Source: Hyphomicrobiales bacterium | GTDB lineage: Bacteria > Pseudomonadota > Alphaproteobacteria > Rhizobiales > Aestuariivirgaceae | Reading direction: 5' to 3' | Assembly (NCBI GenBank): GCA_027024225.1 | Contig: JALVSR010000042.1 | Coordinates: forward strand, 1 to 43,661 | Length of the DNA: 43,661 bases | Notes under the pieces: model-generated | The model's database searches: none | Told to the model about the DNA's origin: nothing | What the model saw: the letters and a program-made list of their open reading frames with translations, nothing else | Shown here: in pieces, positions 1 to 8,740 of the stretch | How the letters are laid out: every line of letters starts with the position of its first letter | How positions within the stretch are numbered: position 1 is the stretch's first letter | Program-made: the position numbers and the translations under genes

Positions 1-206
1 CCGTAGCCGGCGCTGGCGCCGATGTAGAAGCCGGAAAAACGCGGGCCTGGCGTGTGGCGCGCCAGGTAGGATGCTTCCTTTTCGCTGCGCACCACCACTG
101 CGGCGGTGGGTTGCACGCGCAAGGCCTCGCGCCCTTTGTCTACATTTTCGCACGCCTGCAATTGCACCCATGCGCCAAGGCAAGAGAAAAACGTGCCAAT
201 ATCCAT
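1..206 (-). CDS. Putative outer-membrane beta-barrel protein, 5' end only (runs off left edge)
   Basis: This reading frame is not in the ORF track because it is cut by the window edge. Read on the minus strand from ATG at 206 it stays open to position 1 (about 68 codons) and ends in FSGFYIGASAGYG, which resembles the first strand of OmpA/Opa-like beta-barrel proteins (G-F-Y-x-G-x-x-x-G-Y-G). An AGAGGGG ribosome binding site lies about 6 bases before the ATG. Codons after about residue 25 have the high GC3 of the neighbours. The first 55 residues do not look like a signal peptide, which is odd for an outer-membrane protein. The start may be wrong, or the N-terminus may be a domain of another kind. 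The family call rests on one short motif. Confidence 0.35.
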   Translation of the reverse strand, partial: MDIGTFFSCLGAWVQLQACENVDKGREALRVQPTAAVVVRSEKEASYLARHTPGPRFSGFYIGASAGY

Positions 207-370
207 GTCTGACCCCTCTTCATGCTGTGGATGTGATGCATCCCCAGCCCTCAAGAAGGGTTTAGAAACCGGCCTTGGCGGCGCGTTGACGGCGTGGCGG
301 CGCGGCAGCGGTCATTTCGTGGCGGATTGGGCGCGAATGCGGCGCACAGGTGGCGGCCCAGCAACCGGGA

Positions 371-684
371 ACCACAACGTGGTGCCGGAGGACATCCGAT
401 GAATAACCAGCAGCTCGCTACGTCTGCGGAAGTGAAAAGCCACAACGTGGCCGCCGGAGGACATCCGATGAGACGCCATCGGCACTCTTGGTCTGCAAAA
501 GTCAAAGGCCACGACGTGGCTCGCCGCGTCGTCAGCGCGGTATCGCGCCTGAGGACGTCTGATGAGCTGCCAGCAGCTCGCTACGTCTGCGGAAGTGAAA
601 AGCCACAACGTGGCCGCCGGAGGACATCCGATGAGACGCCATCGGCACTCTTGGTCTGCAAAAGTTAAAAACCACAATGTGGTT
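371..684. repeat. Tandem array of about 69-bp units, each with a CCAC-nnn-GTGG hairpin
   Basis: Five short palindromes of the form (A/G)CCAC-(A/G)A(C/T)-GTGG(T/C) start at 371, 439, 508, 602 and 671, giving spacings of 68, 69, 94 and 69 bases. The outer base pair changes in a compensated way (A-T in the first and last, G-C in the middle three). Between palindromes the units share GGAGGACATCCGATGA and CTGCnnAAGTnAAA blocks. A 96-bp stretch is exactly duplicated at 407-502 and 570-665. Read on the minus strand, each hairpin is followed by a T-rich run such as CTTTTCACTT. The array fills most of the gap between the DUF853 gene and the left-edge gene. Confidence 0.85.
670..684 (-). terminator. 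Probable intrinsic terminator of the DUF853 gene
   Basis: On the minus strand AACCAC-ATT-GTGGTT (6-bp stem, 3-nt loop) is followed directly by TTTTAACTTTT. It overlaps the last base of the stop codon of the HerA-like gene. It is also the last hairpin of the tandem array. Confidence 0.5.
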
Positions 685-2195
685 CAACGCCTTCTCAGGA
701 TGCTGCCCAGCACGCCGCGGATGATGGCCCGGCCCAGCTGCGTACCGATGGAGCCGACCATGGAGCGGATGAACCGCTCGGTGGTGCTCATGCGGCGGGA
801 AGAACGGCGGCTTTCGCGCTCCTCGCGCTTGCGGGCCTCCTCCTCGGCCTTGCGCGCCTCTTCCTCCGCGCGCAGGCGCTCCAGCTCCTCGGCGCGTTTT
901 TTCAGGATTTCATAGGCGCTTTCGCGGTTCACTTCTTCCTCGTAAAGGCCGAAGAGGGGGGAGTTCTGGATCACCTGCTTGCGCTCCGCTTCCGTAATCG
1001 GCCCCATGCGCGAGGAGGGTGGGCGGATGAGCGTGCGCTGCACCATGCTCGGCACGCCCTTCTCCTCCAGCGTGGAGACCAGCGCCTCGCCCACGCCCAG
1101 CTGGGTGATGACCTCCGCCGTGTCGAAGCGCGGGTTCTGGCGAAAGGTTTCGGCCGCCGCCTTCACCGCCTTCTGCTCGCGGGGGGTGTAGGCGCGCAGC
1201 GCGTGCTGGATGCGGTTGCCAAGCTGCGCCAGCACGCCATCGGGCACGTCCAGCGGGTTCTGCGTGACGAAATACACGCCCACGCCCTTCGACCGGATGA
1301 GCTTCACCACCTGCTCGATCTTCTCCACCAGCGCCTTTGGCACCTCGTCGAACAGCAGGTGCGCCTCGTCGAAGAAGAACACCAGCTTCGGCTTGTCCGG
1401 GTCGCCCACCTCGGGCAGTTCCTCGAACAATTCGGAGAGCAGCCACAAGAGAAAGGTGGCGTAAAGGCGCGGCGACTGCATCAGCTTGTCGGCGGCCAGG
1501 ATGTTGATGTAACCGCGCCCGTCGCGCGTGGTGCGCATGAAATCGCGGATATCCAGCGCCGGCTCGCCGAAGAACAGCTCCGCCCCCTGTTCCTCCAGCA
1601 CCAGCAGGCGGCGCTGAATGGCCCCGATGGTGCGCTTGTCGATGTTGCCGTATTCGGTTGTGAGCTCCTTTCCTCGCTCGGCCAGATCCTTCAGAAGCGC
1701 TTGCAGGTCCTCCAGATCCAGCAGCAACAAGCCCTCCTCGTCGGCGATGCGAAAGGCGATGTTCAGCGCCCCTTCCTGCGCCTCGGTCAGGTTCATCAGG
1801 CGCGAGAGCATCAGGGGCCCCATCTCGGAGATGGTGGTGCGCACCGGATGTCCCTGCTCGCCGAACAGGTCCCAGAAGATGGTGGGAAAGCCGCGGAAAT
1901 CGTAATCGTCGAAGCCGATCTTTTTCGCGCGCTCCAGCAGGAAGTCCTTCGGCTCGCCCGGCTGGGAGATGCCCGCAAGATCCCCCTTCACATCCGCCGC
2001 GAACACCGGCACGCCAGCATCGGAAAAGCCTTCCGAGAGGATCTGCAGGGTCACCGTCTTGCCGGTGCCGGTGGCGCCGGTGATGAGCCCGTGGCGGTTG
2101 GCGTAGGGCAGGTTGAGCCACTGCTTGATGGGTTTGCCGTCATCATCGAAGGCGGAGCCGATGAAAATCCGCTCCATGCTGGAATCGTCCTTCAT
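684..2195 (-). CDS. HerA-like/DUF853 (YjgR-type) helicase-domain ATPase
   Basis: A P-loop ATPase of the DUF853 family (E. coli YjgR), related to the HerA/FtsK translocases. The biological role of the family is not settled. The N-terminus carries [18 protein letters not shown] (Walker A), followed by [13 protein letters not shown], typical of the family. A Walker B-like segment ([15 protein letters not shown]) and [14 protein letters not shown] follow in the second half. The C-terminal 70 residues are a Glu/Arg-rich coiled segment ending in a basic tail, also common in DUF853. I chose ATG 2195 ([13 protein letters not shown]) because the family starts just before the IFIG motif and an AAGGGGG lies 10 bases upstream. 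The ORF extends to 2255 with two further ATGs. It stands alone, downstream of the PodJ-like gene. Confidence 0.9.
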   Translation of the reverse strand: MKDDSSMERIFIGSAFDDDGKPIKQWLNLPYANRHGLITGATGTGKTVTLQILSEGFSDAGVPVFAADVKGDLAGISQPGEPKDFLLERAKKIGFDDYDFRGFPTIFWDLFGEQGHPVRTTISEMGPLMLSRLMNLTEAQEGALNIAFRIADEEGLLLLDLEDLQALLKDLAERGKELTTEYGNIDKRTIGAIQRRLLVLEEQGAELFFGEPALDIRDFMRTTRDGRGYINILAADKLMQSPRLYATFLLWLLSELFEELPEVGDPDKPKLVFFFDEAHLLFDEVPKALVEKIEQVVKLIRSKGVGVYFVTQNPLDVPDGVLAQLGNRIQHALRAYTPREQKAVKAAAETFRQNPRFDTAEVITQLGVGEALVSTLEEKGVPSMVQRTLIRPPSSRMGPITEAERKQVIQNSPLFGLYEEEVNRESAYEILKKRAEELERLRAEEEARKAEEEARKREERESRRSSRRMSTTERFIRSMVGSIGTQLGRAIIRGVLGSILRRR

Positions 2196-2519
2196 GGGTG
2201 GTGCGCCCCCTTGTCGGTTGTGAGCCATGGATTTCCGCCGATCGCTGGCAAGCATGGGAAATTCGGCATGACGCTGTCAAGCGAAAGACGGCCGCCCATA
2301 GGGGTTCGCCGGTGGCCGCCCATGACGAAGGCCGGCGGTGTCACGCCGCCGGCCCCCCGGGGTGCCTCTCGCGCCGCTATCGCCGGCGATCTCACGCCAG
2401 GTTGCGCAAGGGTTGACCGATGAAACCGCCCCGCGCCCCACCCAGGCCCTTGTCCTTCAGAATTTGGGGGGCGCGAGGTGGTGGATGGTTCTTCCATTCA
2501 TTTTGGTATCATTTTGGTA
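2196..2519. other. Intergenic gap with one strong hairpin
   Basis: There is no convincing gene between the PodJ-like stop and the DUF853 start. GGCCGGCGG-TGTCACG-CCGCCGGCC near 2331-2355 forms a 9-bp GC stem without a T-run, so it may be a transcript-end or processing structure. The DUF853 promoter must lie here, but I see no clear -35/-10 pair. Confidence 0.5.
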
Positions 2520-5500
2520 TCAAGTGTGCGTGGCCGTGGCTGCGCGCAGGTGCTTGAGCAGCTCCATGCTCGGCTGGCCGTTCACCGGCAGGCGGCTTTG
2601 CAGCTGAAACAGCCGGATGGCATTGGCCGTGCGGTTGCCCATCAGGCCATCCACCGGCCCGACGTCATAGCCGAGCCCCTTGAGCAGCTTTTGCACCTCC
2701 ATCACCAGCGCCTTGCCCGTCGGTTCCTTCTCCGGCGTCAGGGAGGAGGCCTGAGGCCCGGAATCGTCACGCCATTCGGGCCGGTCGATAACGAGGATGT
2801 TGGCATTGCGCACCACTGGTTTCAGGCGGAATTCCTCGAGCCGTTTCCGCAAGACCGCCAGTTTGTCCGCGCCAAGGAATTCGCCCAGCTTCCTCGCCTG
2901 TGACGCGGCCATGGCGTCGCCCCGGGCGGCGGCCACGGAATACCAGAACCAGGCCTGCTCCAGATCTTGCGGCACGCCCTGGCCGCGGTGATACAGCACT
3001 GCCAGGTTGAACTGGCTGTCGCGCACGCCATGTTCCGCAGCCTTGCGGAACCAGTAGGCCGCCTTTTCGAAATCCGGCGTGCCCAGCTTGCCGGCCGCGT
3101 GCAGGGCGCCCAGGTTGTGCATGGCGCGCACGTTGCCCAACAGGGCCGCGCGCTCGTACCATTTGGCCGCCGTTGCGAAATCACGCGGCACCCCCAGCCC
3201 CTGTTCATGCATGGCGCCGAGGCGGAACATGGCCACGATCACGCCTTTGTCCGCCGCCTTGCGGAACCAGTGGGCCGCCTTTTCAGGGTTCTGCGCCAAT
3301 TTGTCATGCCCGCGCAAGTAGCGCGTGGCCACCATGAAGGCCGCCTTGCCATCACCCTCAAGCGCCGCCTGGCGCAGGGCCTCCGGGCCGATGCTTTCGG
3401 GCAGCGAGGGGACCGCCTGATGGGTGCTGGCGGCCGACATGCCGATGCTGCCGGTAACGATGTCGCTACCGTTCGTCAGGCTGGCGCTGGCCGTCTCCCG
3501 AGGCGTGAACAGCCCTGACGAAGCCGCACCGGCGGTCGGTCTTGCGCTGGCGCCGGCCGACAGGCTCGCCTGCTTGTCCTGGCCGGGCGCGGCCGGCCTT
3601 GCCGCTTCATCATGCCGGGGCGCGTTCTTCGCGGCCGGCTCGTTGGCTGGACCGGCATTCTCCCCGGGTTCCCCGGTGGCCGGAGCGGACGGCGTGGTTT
3701 GCGCCGCGCCGCCAGTGGTGGCAGAGGGGGCTCCTTGGGCCGTTTCTTCCGCCGGCATGCTGCTGACGGTGGGCTTTGCCACCGGTGGGGTCCTGGTGGA
3801 CGGATTCTGGGTGAGGTAGAGCGTGGCCGAGGCCAGCAAGACCGCGCCAGCCAGCATCAGGCGCCGCCGCGATTGGGTGGCTTCGGTCTGCCTTCCATCT
3901 TCCTTCATGGCCTGCTCCGGCAGATCCTTCCCGCCCTTCCGGCTGGTAAAAAGGCCCAGAATGGACTTGGACTTGCCCTCGGTGTCTTCATCTTTCGCAT
4001 CGGCCTGGGCTTCCGCACCGGGGGAGGCCGGCATGGCTGCCGCCGGCGCCGTGGCGGCATGGGGTGCGGTATCCTTCTGTTTGCGTCCCGGCATGAAACG
4101 GGCCAGGAAGCCGCCGCTCTCTTCCTTGTCCTTGCCTCCAGCGTCTTTCTGGCTGGCGGCCAGCGCGGCCCGCCGGGCGGCGGCGATGAAATCATCCTCC
4201 AGCTGCACGGGCCTGGCGGCGGCATTCGTGGCGGCGGGCGCGCCGGATGCCATGTCCGCTGTCACCGCGTGGGCGGGCGCATCGGTGATGGGACCATCAT
4301 TCGCGGGTGCCGCGCTCCGCGCATCATTGCCGGCGCCGACCGGGGCCTCGGCCATCAGGCGGGCGGAGATGCGCTCCGCGATGCGCTGGGGATCGTCATC
4401 GACATTTCCCGCGGCCGCTCCGGAGGGCTCGCCTTGCTGGCTGGCCGAGACCTGCCTGGCAGGTGAGGGCGCGTTCATGTCGGTTTCCGGGGCGGGAGCG
4501 CTTTCGGCCAGCAGATCCGCCGCGGCCATGTCCGTGTCCATCGTGCTGGTTTGCGGTTCGGTCCGGGGCGTCTCCGTCTTCGCCGTGGGGGAGGATGCTT
4601 GCCCCACCGGCCGCTCTTCCAGCTCGATCAGCCGTTCCACGATCTCGGCCAGCGTGGCCTGTGTGGCTTCCAGCATTTCACGCGCGTTGCGGTCGGCCTC
4701 GCGGGCGAATTTCTCGAGCTCCTGCAGGCCTTTCTTCAGGGCGGCGATTTCCTCGTCTCGGCCATCTTCCGCATGGGCCGCGGCGCCATCTTCCAGTGTC
4801 TGCTGCAATTGCTCGACAATGGCTTCCATCTGCTGCAGGCGCTGCCCCTGGGCCGAAACCTCGGCCAGGGCCGATTCGTGCGCGGCCAGCTTGTCGCCGA
4901 TGATGGCCAGCGGCTCGCCCAGCGCCTCTTCCACCATGTTGCGCAGGCCCAGGACCTGCTCCTCGATGGCGGCCACGCGCGCATCGTCGGCGGGAGCGCC
5001 GCCGGCGTGCGCGGCCTGCAGCTGGGCGCTCAGCGTGTCCAGACGTTCCCGCAGGGCCATCACCTCGGCGCGGTCGGCCTTGTCCTCTACCGCCGCCGAG
5101 AGATGCTCCAGCGAAGCCCGCACTTGTTCCAGCTCATCGCGGCCGACCTTTTCCTGCAGTTCCGTGCGCACCGCGTTGAGCTGATCATCGATGCGGTCGA
5201 TGTCGGTGCGCAAGCGTTCCACGTCCATGGCGCCGGCGGCCAGGTCCTCGATCTTGCCCTGCAGGCGCGCCACCATGGCGGCGATGCGCTCCTCGGTCGC
5301 GCGCACCTGCGAGCCGGTCTCGGCGCGGATCATCTCCTCCACGTTTTCCGGCATGGCCGGGGCGGTGGCGTGCTCCACCTTGGCCGCCAGCTCTTCCATG
5401 CAGGCGTCCACATAGGCGCGGGTGCTGCTCTCGGCGGCGGCGGTGATGTCCTCCAGGCGCTGCTGCAGGGCGTTGATGCGCTCTTCCAGCGTCTGCACGG

Positions 5501-6068
5501 CCTCCACCGGGCCACCGCCGCCCCGAGCCAGTTGCAGGGCTTCCGCCGTGCGCTTGCTCACTTCCTCGAGCTGCTCGCGCAGGCTGCCGATGGCTTCCGC
5601 CGTGCGTCCTTCCGCCAGCTCCAAGTGTTCGATGAGGTTGTGCAGCGCCGTTTTCAGCTCCGCGTAGCCTGGCACTTCCTCGGGCTTCTGGGGCGCGAAG
5701 GGCCGTTCCTCTTCCAGCCGCCGCCCCAGTTCTTCCAGCCGTCCGGCGATGGCGGCCAGCTGTTGCTGCACCAGTTCCTCGAATCCGTCCATCCTGCTGG
5801 CATTCAGAGCCATCTTTCCATTCTCCCCGACTATACCGTCACGGCCCGTGACCCTTCTGGCGCGACTGGCGGCCACGGCCGGCCGGGCATCACCGTCACC
5901 GCCGGACGGCGTAACGGGCACCGCATCGCGCAGCAGTTCCTGCAACTGATCGCGCACGCTGCGCAGCGCTCGTGCATCTCCGCCGCCGTTCTTCTTCCCC
6001 GCCATGCGCAAGGGCCTCTGGCTCGTGCATGCAAGGGCCTGGCGCGCTTCGTTTTGCGACCGGGCCAT
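2520..6068 (-). CDS. PodJ-like polar localisation factor (coiled coil, one TM, Sel1 repeats, peptidoglycan-binding domain)
   Basis: The 1182-residue architecture matches Caulobacter PodJ and its rhizobial relatives. Residues about 90-510 are almost uninterrupted coiled coil (cytoplasmic). An Ala/Pro-rich acidic linker follows, then a single membrane segment at about 736-755 (LMLAGAVLLASATLYL), a Pro/Thr-rich periplasmic linker with the NGSDIVTGSI motif, four Sel1-type repeats from about 893 (KAAHWFRKAADKG, AAKWYERAALLG, KAAYWFRKAAEHG, QAWFWYSVAAARG), and a C-terminal PG_binding_1 domain (LLKGLGYDVGPVDGLMGNRTANAI). PodJ proteins organise cell poles and recruit division and stalk/pilus regulators. 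Here the role is inferred from architecture. The start at 6068 has GAGCAGG four bases upstream. A later ATG near MALNASRMDGFEEL with GGAGAATGG upstream is a real alternative. Confidence 0.8.
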   Translation of the reverse strand: MARSQNEARQALACTSQRPLRMAGKKNGGGDARALRSVRDQLQELLRDAVPVTPSGGDGDARPAVAASRARRVTGRDGIVGENGKMALNASRMDGFEELVQQQLAAIAGRLEELGRRLEEERPFAPQKPEEVPGYAELKTALHNLIEHLELAEGRTAEAIGSLREQLEEVSKRTAEALQLARGGGGPVEAVQTLEERINALQQRLEDITAAAESSTRAYVDACMEELAAKVEHATAPAMPENVEEMIRAETGSQVRATEERIAAMVARLQGKIEDLAAGAMDVERLRTDIDRIDDQLNAVRTELQEKVGRDELEQVRASLEHLSAAVEDKADRAEVMALRERLDTLSAQLQAAHAGGAPADDARVAAIEEQVLGLRNMVEEALGEPLAIIGDKLAAHESALAEVSAQGQRLQQMEAIVEQLQQTLEDGAAAHAEDGRDEEIAALKKGLQELEKFAREADRNAREMLEATQATLAEIVERLIELEERPVGQASSPTAKTETPRTEPQTSTMDTDMAAADLLAESAPAPETDMNAPSPARQVSASQQGEPSGAAAGNVDDDPQRIAERISARLMAEAPVGAGNDARSAAPANDGPITDAPAHAVTADMASGAPAATNAAARPVQLEDDFIAAARRAALAASQKDAGGKDKEESGGFLARFMPGRKQKDTAPHAATAPAAAMPASPGAEAQADAKDEDTEGKSKSILGLFTSRKGGKDLPEQAMKEDGRQTEATQSRRRLMLAGAVLLASATLYLTQNPSTRTPPVAKPTVSSMPAEETAQGAPSATTGGAAQTTPSAPATGEPGENAGPANEPAAKNAPRHDEAARPAAPGQDKQASLSAGASARPTAGAASSGLFTPRETASASLTNGSDIVTGSIGMSAASTHQAVPSLPESIGPEALRQAALEGDGKAAFMVATRYLRGHDKLAQNPEKAAHWFRKAADKGVIVAMFRLGAMHEQGLGVPRDFATAAKWYERAALLGNVRAMHNLGALHAAGKLGTPDFEKAAYWFRKAAEHGVRDSQFNLAVLYHRGQGVPQDLEQAWFWYSVAAARGDAMAASQARKLGEFLGADKLAVLRKRLEEFRLKPVVRNANILVIDRPEWRDDSGPQASSLTPEKEPTGKALVMEVQKLLKGLGYDVGPVDGLMGNRTANAIRLFQLQSRLPVNGQPSMELLKHLRAATATHT

Positions 6069-6436
6069 GTTGCCTGCTCACAAACGTCGACAATTAAGGT
6101 AAACATTTCATTAAGCGGCTGTATCTCCCGCCGCATTTGTGCGCTGACCGCAGCTGGGCAAAAAACGGAAGGGGTAAGAGACACCCAAGGGGGCGCCGCG
6201 CCAAGGGCCTCCAAGCGAGGGATCGGGGGATATGGGCCCGGCATTCACCCTTTCCGAAAACGGGTGAGCACGCGCATCATGCAAGATTGCAAAGGGGCTG
6301 TCTGGCGCAAACTGCCCGGCCCTGAACCTGAGGCTTCCGGTTCGGTGGGCGCAAACGGGGCACGGGGTGGTGGGTGGTTCGCAATACGTTTTTTGGGCTG
6401 GCCCGGACAAATTGCTCAACATCGTTTCATGTCATT

Positions 6437-6453
6437 GAAATCATCATGATTTC
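6437..6453. repeat. Perfect palindrome GAAATCA-TCA-TGATTTC
   Basis: Seven-base arms around a 3-nt centre, AT-rich and operator-like. It lies in the gap upstream of the PodJ-like gene, with no regulator gene next to it. Confidence 0.5.
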
Positions 6454-6488
6454 CCAACATCTCGACAACATGGTTTTCGAGGGTTGAG

Positions 6489-6526
6489 AGAAGCGCCAAT
6501 GGCGATTTTCTGCCATTGGCGCTTCT
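6489..6526. terminator. 15-bp perfect hairpin, possible terminator
   Basis: AGAAGCGCCAATGGC and its exact complement flank an 8-nt loop (GATTTTCT). On the plus strand it is followed by TTGCCATCCTTTTC; on the minus strand it ends the region downstream of the RND adaptor gene, but without a clean T-run. Direction of action is uncertain. Confidence 0.5.
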
Positions 6527-6539
6527 TTGCCATCCTTTT

Positions 6540-6616
6540 CGCAACTTATTGAATGTCAGGCATGAAAGCGCTTCGCAACGGCCCATGGGGCCGTGCTTGA
6601 CATTCAATGAGTTGTG
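6540..6616. repeat. 19-bp inverted repeat enclosing a second hairpin (branched structure)
   Basis: The outer arms at 6540-6558 and 6598-6616 pair over 19 positions. The two non-Watson-Crick pairs are G-T and T-G on the plus strand, so a plus-strand RNA would pair throughout. Inside lie AAGCGCTT and a second stem ACGGCCC-ATG-GGGCCGT (6578-6594). Confidence 0.75.
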
Positions 6617-6659
6617 AAACGGCAAGCTCGTTATCTGGGCCAGCTTTTTTCGTGCGTTT

Positions 6660-6700
6660 CGGTGTCGGGCGGCTTTCATGCCCGGCATCGCCCGACACCG
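6660..6700. repeat. 12-bp perfect inverted repeat with 17-nt loop
   Basis: CGGTGTCGGGCG and CGCCCGACACCG are exact complements. Third hairpin in a row, ending 136 bp beyond the stop codon of the RND adaptor gene. Confidence 0.7.
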
Positions 6701-6835
6701 TGCCGTGGGCACCAAGGTGGCGGCGCAGCATGCCCGCCGCGACTGCAAGCGGAAACAAGCGGAAACGATCGAGATGGATCACGGAGTGCAATGGCTCGCG
6801 CCGCCAGGTCCGGCCCGAAGCCGGTGTAGGGCCAT

Positions 6836-8182
6836 TCACCCCGCCCCGGCCTTCGAGGACACGATGCGCACGGGCTGTCCGGGTTGCGGATGGGCCAGCC
6901 GGTGGCTCACCACCCGTACGCCCGCCGGCACCCCCGTCACGATGACCTTGCCTTCGTCCATGCCCAGCAATTTCACCGGCAGGCGGGCCAGCCGGCCATC
7001 ACGCACGATCATCACGCTGTTGCCATCGGCCAGCGCGGCTTCCGGCAGCAACACGACATCACGCAGCAGCGGCCCCCGCATGCGCACTTGCGCAAACGCG
7101 CCGGGCTTCAGCCAGGCCGCCTGTTGCGGGTCGTCGGGTGTGGCGTAAAGGCTTATCGCCCCACTCTTGCGATCCACCCGCGCGCCCTCGCGGGTGACGG
7201 TGGCCGGCAACGACACCTCTCCGGTGCGCGTGTTCACCACCACGCGCACCTTGCGCCCCACGGCCTGCTCGCCGGCGCGGCGCAGGGCCAGCAGCCGCGC
7301 CTCGGGCAGCTGGAACAGCACCTCCGGCGCATCGGCGTCCACGAGAGTGGCCAGCTGCACGCTGGGGCCTGCCTGTTGCCCCACTTCCGCTCGCACGTTG
7401 GTCAGCTGGCCGTCGAAGGGAGCGCGCAGGACGGTCTTTTTCAGGTTGTCCCTGGCCTTTTCCAGCGCCCAGGAAACGCGGGCGAGGACGGCCTGTCGTT
7501 GCGCCAGGCGGGCCCGGGCCACCGCCAGCGCCTGCTTGCGACTTTCCAGTTTTTCACGCGCGCTCAGGTATTTCTGCTGCTGTTGGTCCAGTTTCGACTT
7601 CGGCAGGGTGCCCCGCTGCACCAGCGTGCGCACGCGGTCGAATTCCCGCTGCGCCACGCGGAACTGCGCCTCGGCCTCGCGCAGCAGGCGCTGCTCCGAT
7701 TCCATCTTCCCGCGGGCCTCGGCCAGCAGGACTTCGGCCTCCTTCAATTGCGCTTCCGCCTCGCGGACCGCGGCGCGATAGACAAGGTCCTCGATCCGCA
7801 ACAGCTCCTCGCCCTTGCGCACTTCCGCGCCGTTTTTCCACTTCGCCGACACCTGGCTGATGCGGCCGGAAACGGGCATTTGCAACGTGGCCATGCGGGC
7901 GGGCGCCACCTCGCCGTAGAGGATCCACGTCGGCCGGATGCTGACGGGACGGGCCGTGATGACCTGCACGGCCACCGGCTTTTCCACCGCCTTGCGCACA
8001 TGGGGCGTGGGCGCAAATGCCATGATGACCTTCCAGCCGGCCGCGCCCAGGGCCAGCAGCACCAGCGCCAGCAACAGCTGCCGGCCGAGGCGCGCCCGGC
8101 GCGGCGCGGGGGGTGCTGCCGGCGTGTCCTCTTCCCCCGCCAGGGGTTGGGCGGGAATGTCCATTTCCGGGCGCTTGTTCAT
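6836..8182 (-). CDS. RND efflux periplasmic adaptor (HlyD/MFP family)
   Basis: A 448-residue membrane-fusion protein. An N-terminal signal anchor at about 33-55 (LLLALVLLALGAAGWKVI) is followed by the first half of the lipoyl/barrel-sandwich domain (GRISQVSAKWKNGAEVRKGEELLRIED), a long alpha-hairpin coiled coil (about 140-250), the second lipoyl half (LRAPFDGQLTNVRAEVGQQ) and beta-barrel/MP domains (LKPGAFAQVRM). Such proteins bridge an inner-membrane RND pump and an outer-membrane TolC-like channel. No pump or channel gene lies beside it, so the partner is encoded elsewhere. ATG 8182 gives a normal N-terminus. It is separated by 161 bp from the mazG-like gene upstream, so it probably has its own promoter. 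Confidence 0.9.
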   Translation of the reverse strand: MNKRPEMDIPAQPLAGEEDTPAAPPAPRRARLGRQLLLALVLLALGAAGWKVIMAFAPTPHVRKAVEKPVAVQVITARPVSIRPTWILYGEVAPARMATLQMPVSGRISQVSAKWKNGAEVRKGEELLRIEDLVYRAAVREAEAQLKEAEVLLAEARGKMESEQRLLREAEAQFRVAQREFDRVRTLVQRGTLPKSKLDQQQQKYLSAREKLESRKQALAVARARLAQRQAVLARVSWALEKARDNLKKTVLRAPFDGQLTNVRAEVGQQAGPSVQLATLVDADAPEVLFQLPEARLLALRRAGEQAVGRKVRVVVNTRTGEVSLPATVTREGARVDRKSGAISLYATPDDPQQAAWLKPGAFAQVRMRGPLLRDVVLLPEAALADGNSVMIVRDGRLARLPVKLLGMDEGKVIVTGVPAGVRVVSHRLAHPQPGQPVRIVSSKAGAG

Positions 8183-8343
8183 GTGTTCATCACATACAGG
8201 GAAGGTCTGGTGGACTTCTCATCCGTCCCAACATACCAGCAGGGACGGAAAAGCAAAAACTTAAAATGATTACAGGAAAATTCCCGCCCACATGCGTTTC
8301 ATCATTCTCCTGGCCCGGTTTGCATTCGGTGGAGTGGGGAGGG

Positions 8344-8724
8344 CTACAGGTCGTGATACTTGTCGGCGCGGCCCCTGGCCTTTTCCACGGGATACTTGCG
8401 CGCGTTCAGCTCGATCTTGCGGGCGGCCGCGGCGGCCAGATCAATGCCCGCCTTTTCCGCGATCAGCAGGAGATACAGCAACACGTCGGCGCATTCCTCT
8501 TCCAGTCGCGCGCGCAGCTTGTCATCCGTGGCCAGCGCCTTCTCCAGCTCCTCGTCGGTTTTCCACTGCGCCAGCTCCAGCGCTTCCGCCGCCTCCAGCG
8601 TCAGGGACAGCAGCAGGTTCTTCAGCGTGTGAAACCGCTTCCACTCCCGCGCGTCGCGAAAGGCAATCAGCCGGCGCGTAAGTTCCGCCAGGTCCGGGCT
8701 TTCCTCGTCTTGCCTCCTGGACAT
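8344..8724 (-). CDS. MazG-like nucleotide pyrophosphohydrolase (dCTPase-type)
   Basis: A 126-residue all-alpha NTP pyrophosphohydrolase of the MazG/RS21-C6 superfamily. It would hydrolyse a (deoxy)nucleoside triphosphate to the monophosphate and pyrophosphate. The metal-binding signature is visible: LSLTLEAAEALELAQW (ExxE) and LEEECADVLLYLLLIAEKAGID (ExxD), with an R-E-W-x-x-F-H-T-x-K-N lead-in typical of the dCTPase branch. I chose ATG 8724 (MSRRQDEES) because GGGAAGAA lies just upstream. The ORF-track start at 8835 runs inside trkH. The gene begins 16 bp after trkH and is probably the last gene of the sciP/fmt-to-trkH series. Confidence 0.88.
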   Translation of the reverse strand: MSRRQDEESPDLAELTRRLIAFRDAREWKRFHTLKNLLLSLTLEAAEALELAQWKTDEELEKALATDDKLRARLEEECADVLLYLLLIAEKAGIDLAAAAARKIELNARKYPVEKARGRADKYHDL

Positions 8725-8740
8725 TTCTTCCCGCTCCCGT

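Larger units (their letters stand above)
6069..6835. other. 767-bp non-coding stretch rich in inverted repeats
   Basis: None of the ORFs here looks like a protein. The stretch holds the probable PodJ-like promoter (AT-rich TTAATGAAATG...CTTAATTG block just upstream of 6068 on the minus strand) and four separate perfect or near-perfect inverted repeats between 6437 and 6700, listed individually. Confidence 0.6.

Noticed and set aside
294-668. 124-aa ORF over the hairpin repeats
   Set aside because: Its peptide simply repeats the tandem DNA units in two phases; no ribosome site or family.
371-684. CRISPR array
   Set aside because: The units are about 69 bp with little unique spacer, and the between-palindrome segments are themselves repeated; no cas genes.
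4551-6449. 632-aa plus-strand ORF
   Set aside because: Antisense of the coiled-coil part of the PodJ-like gene, extended into the non-coding gap.
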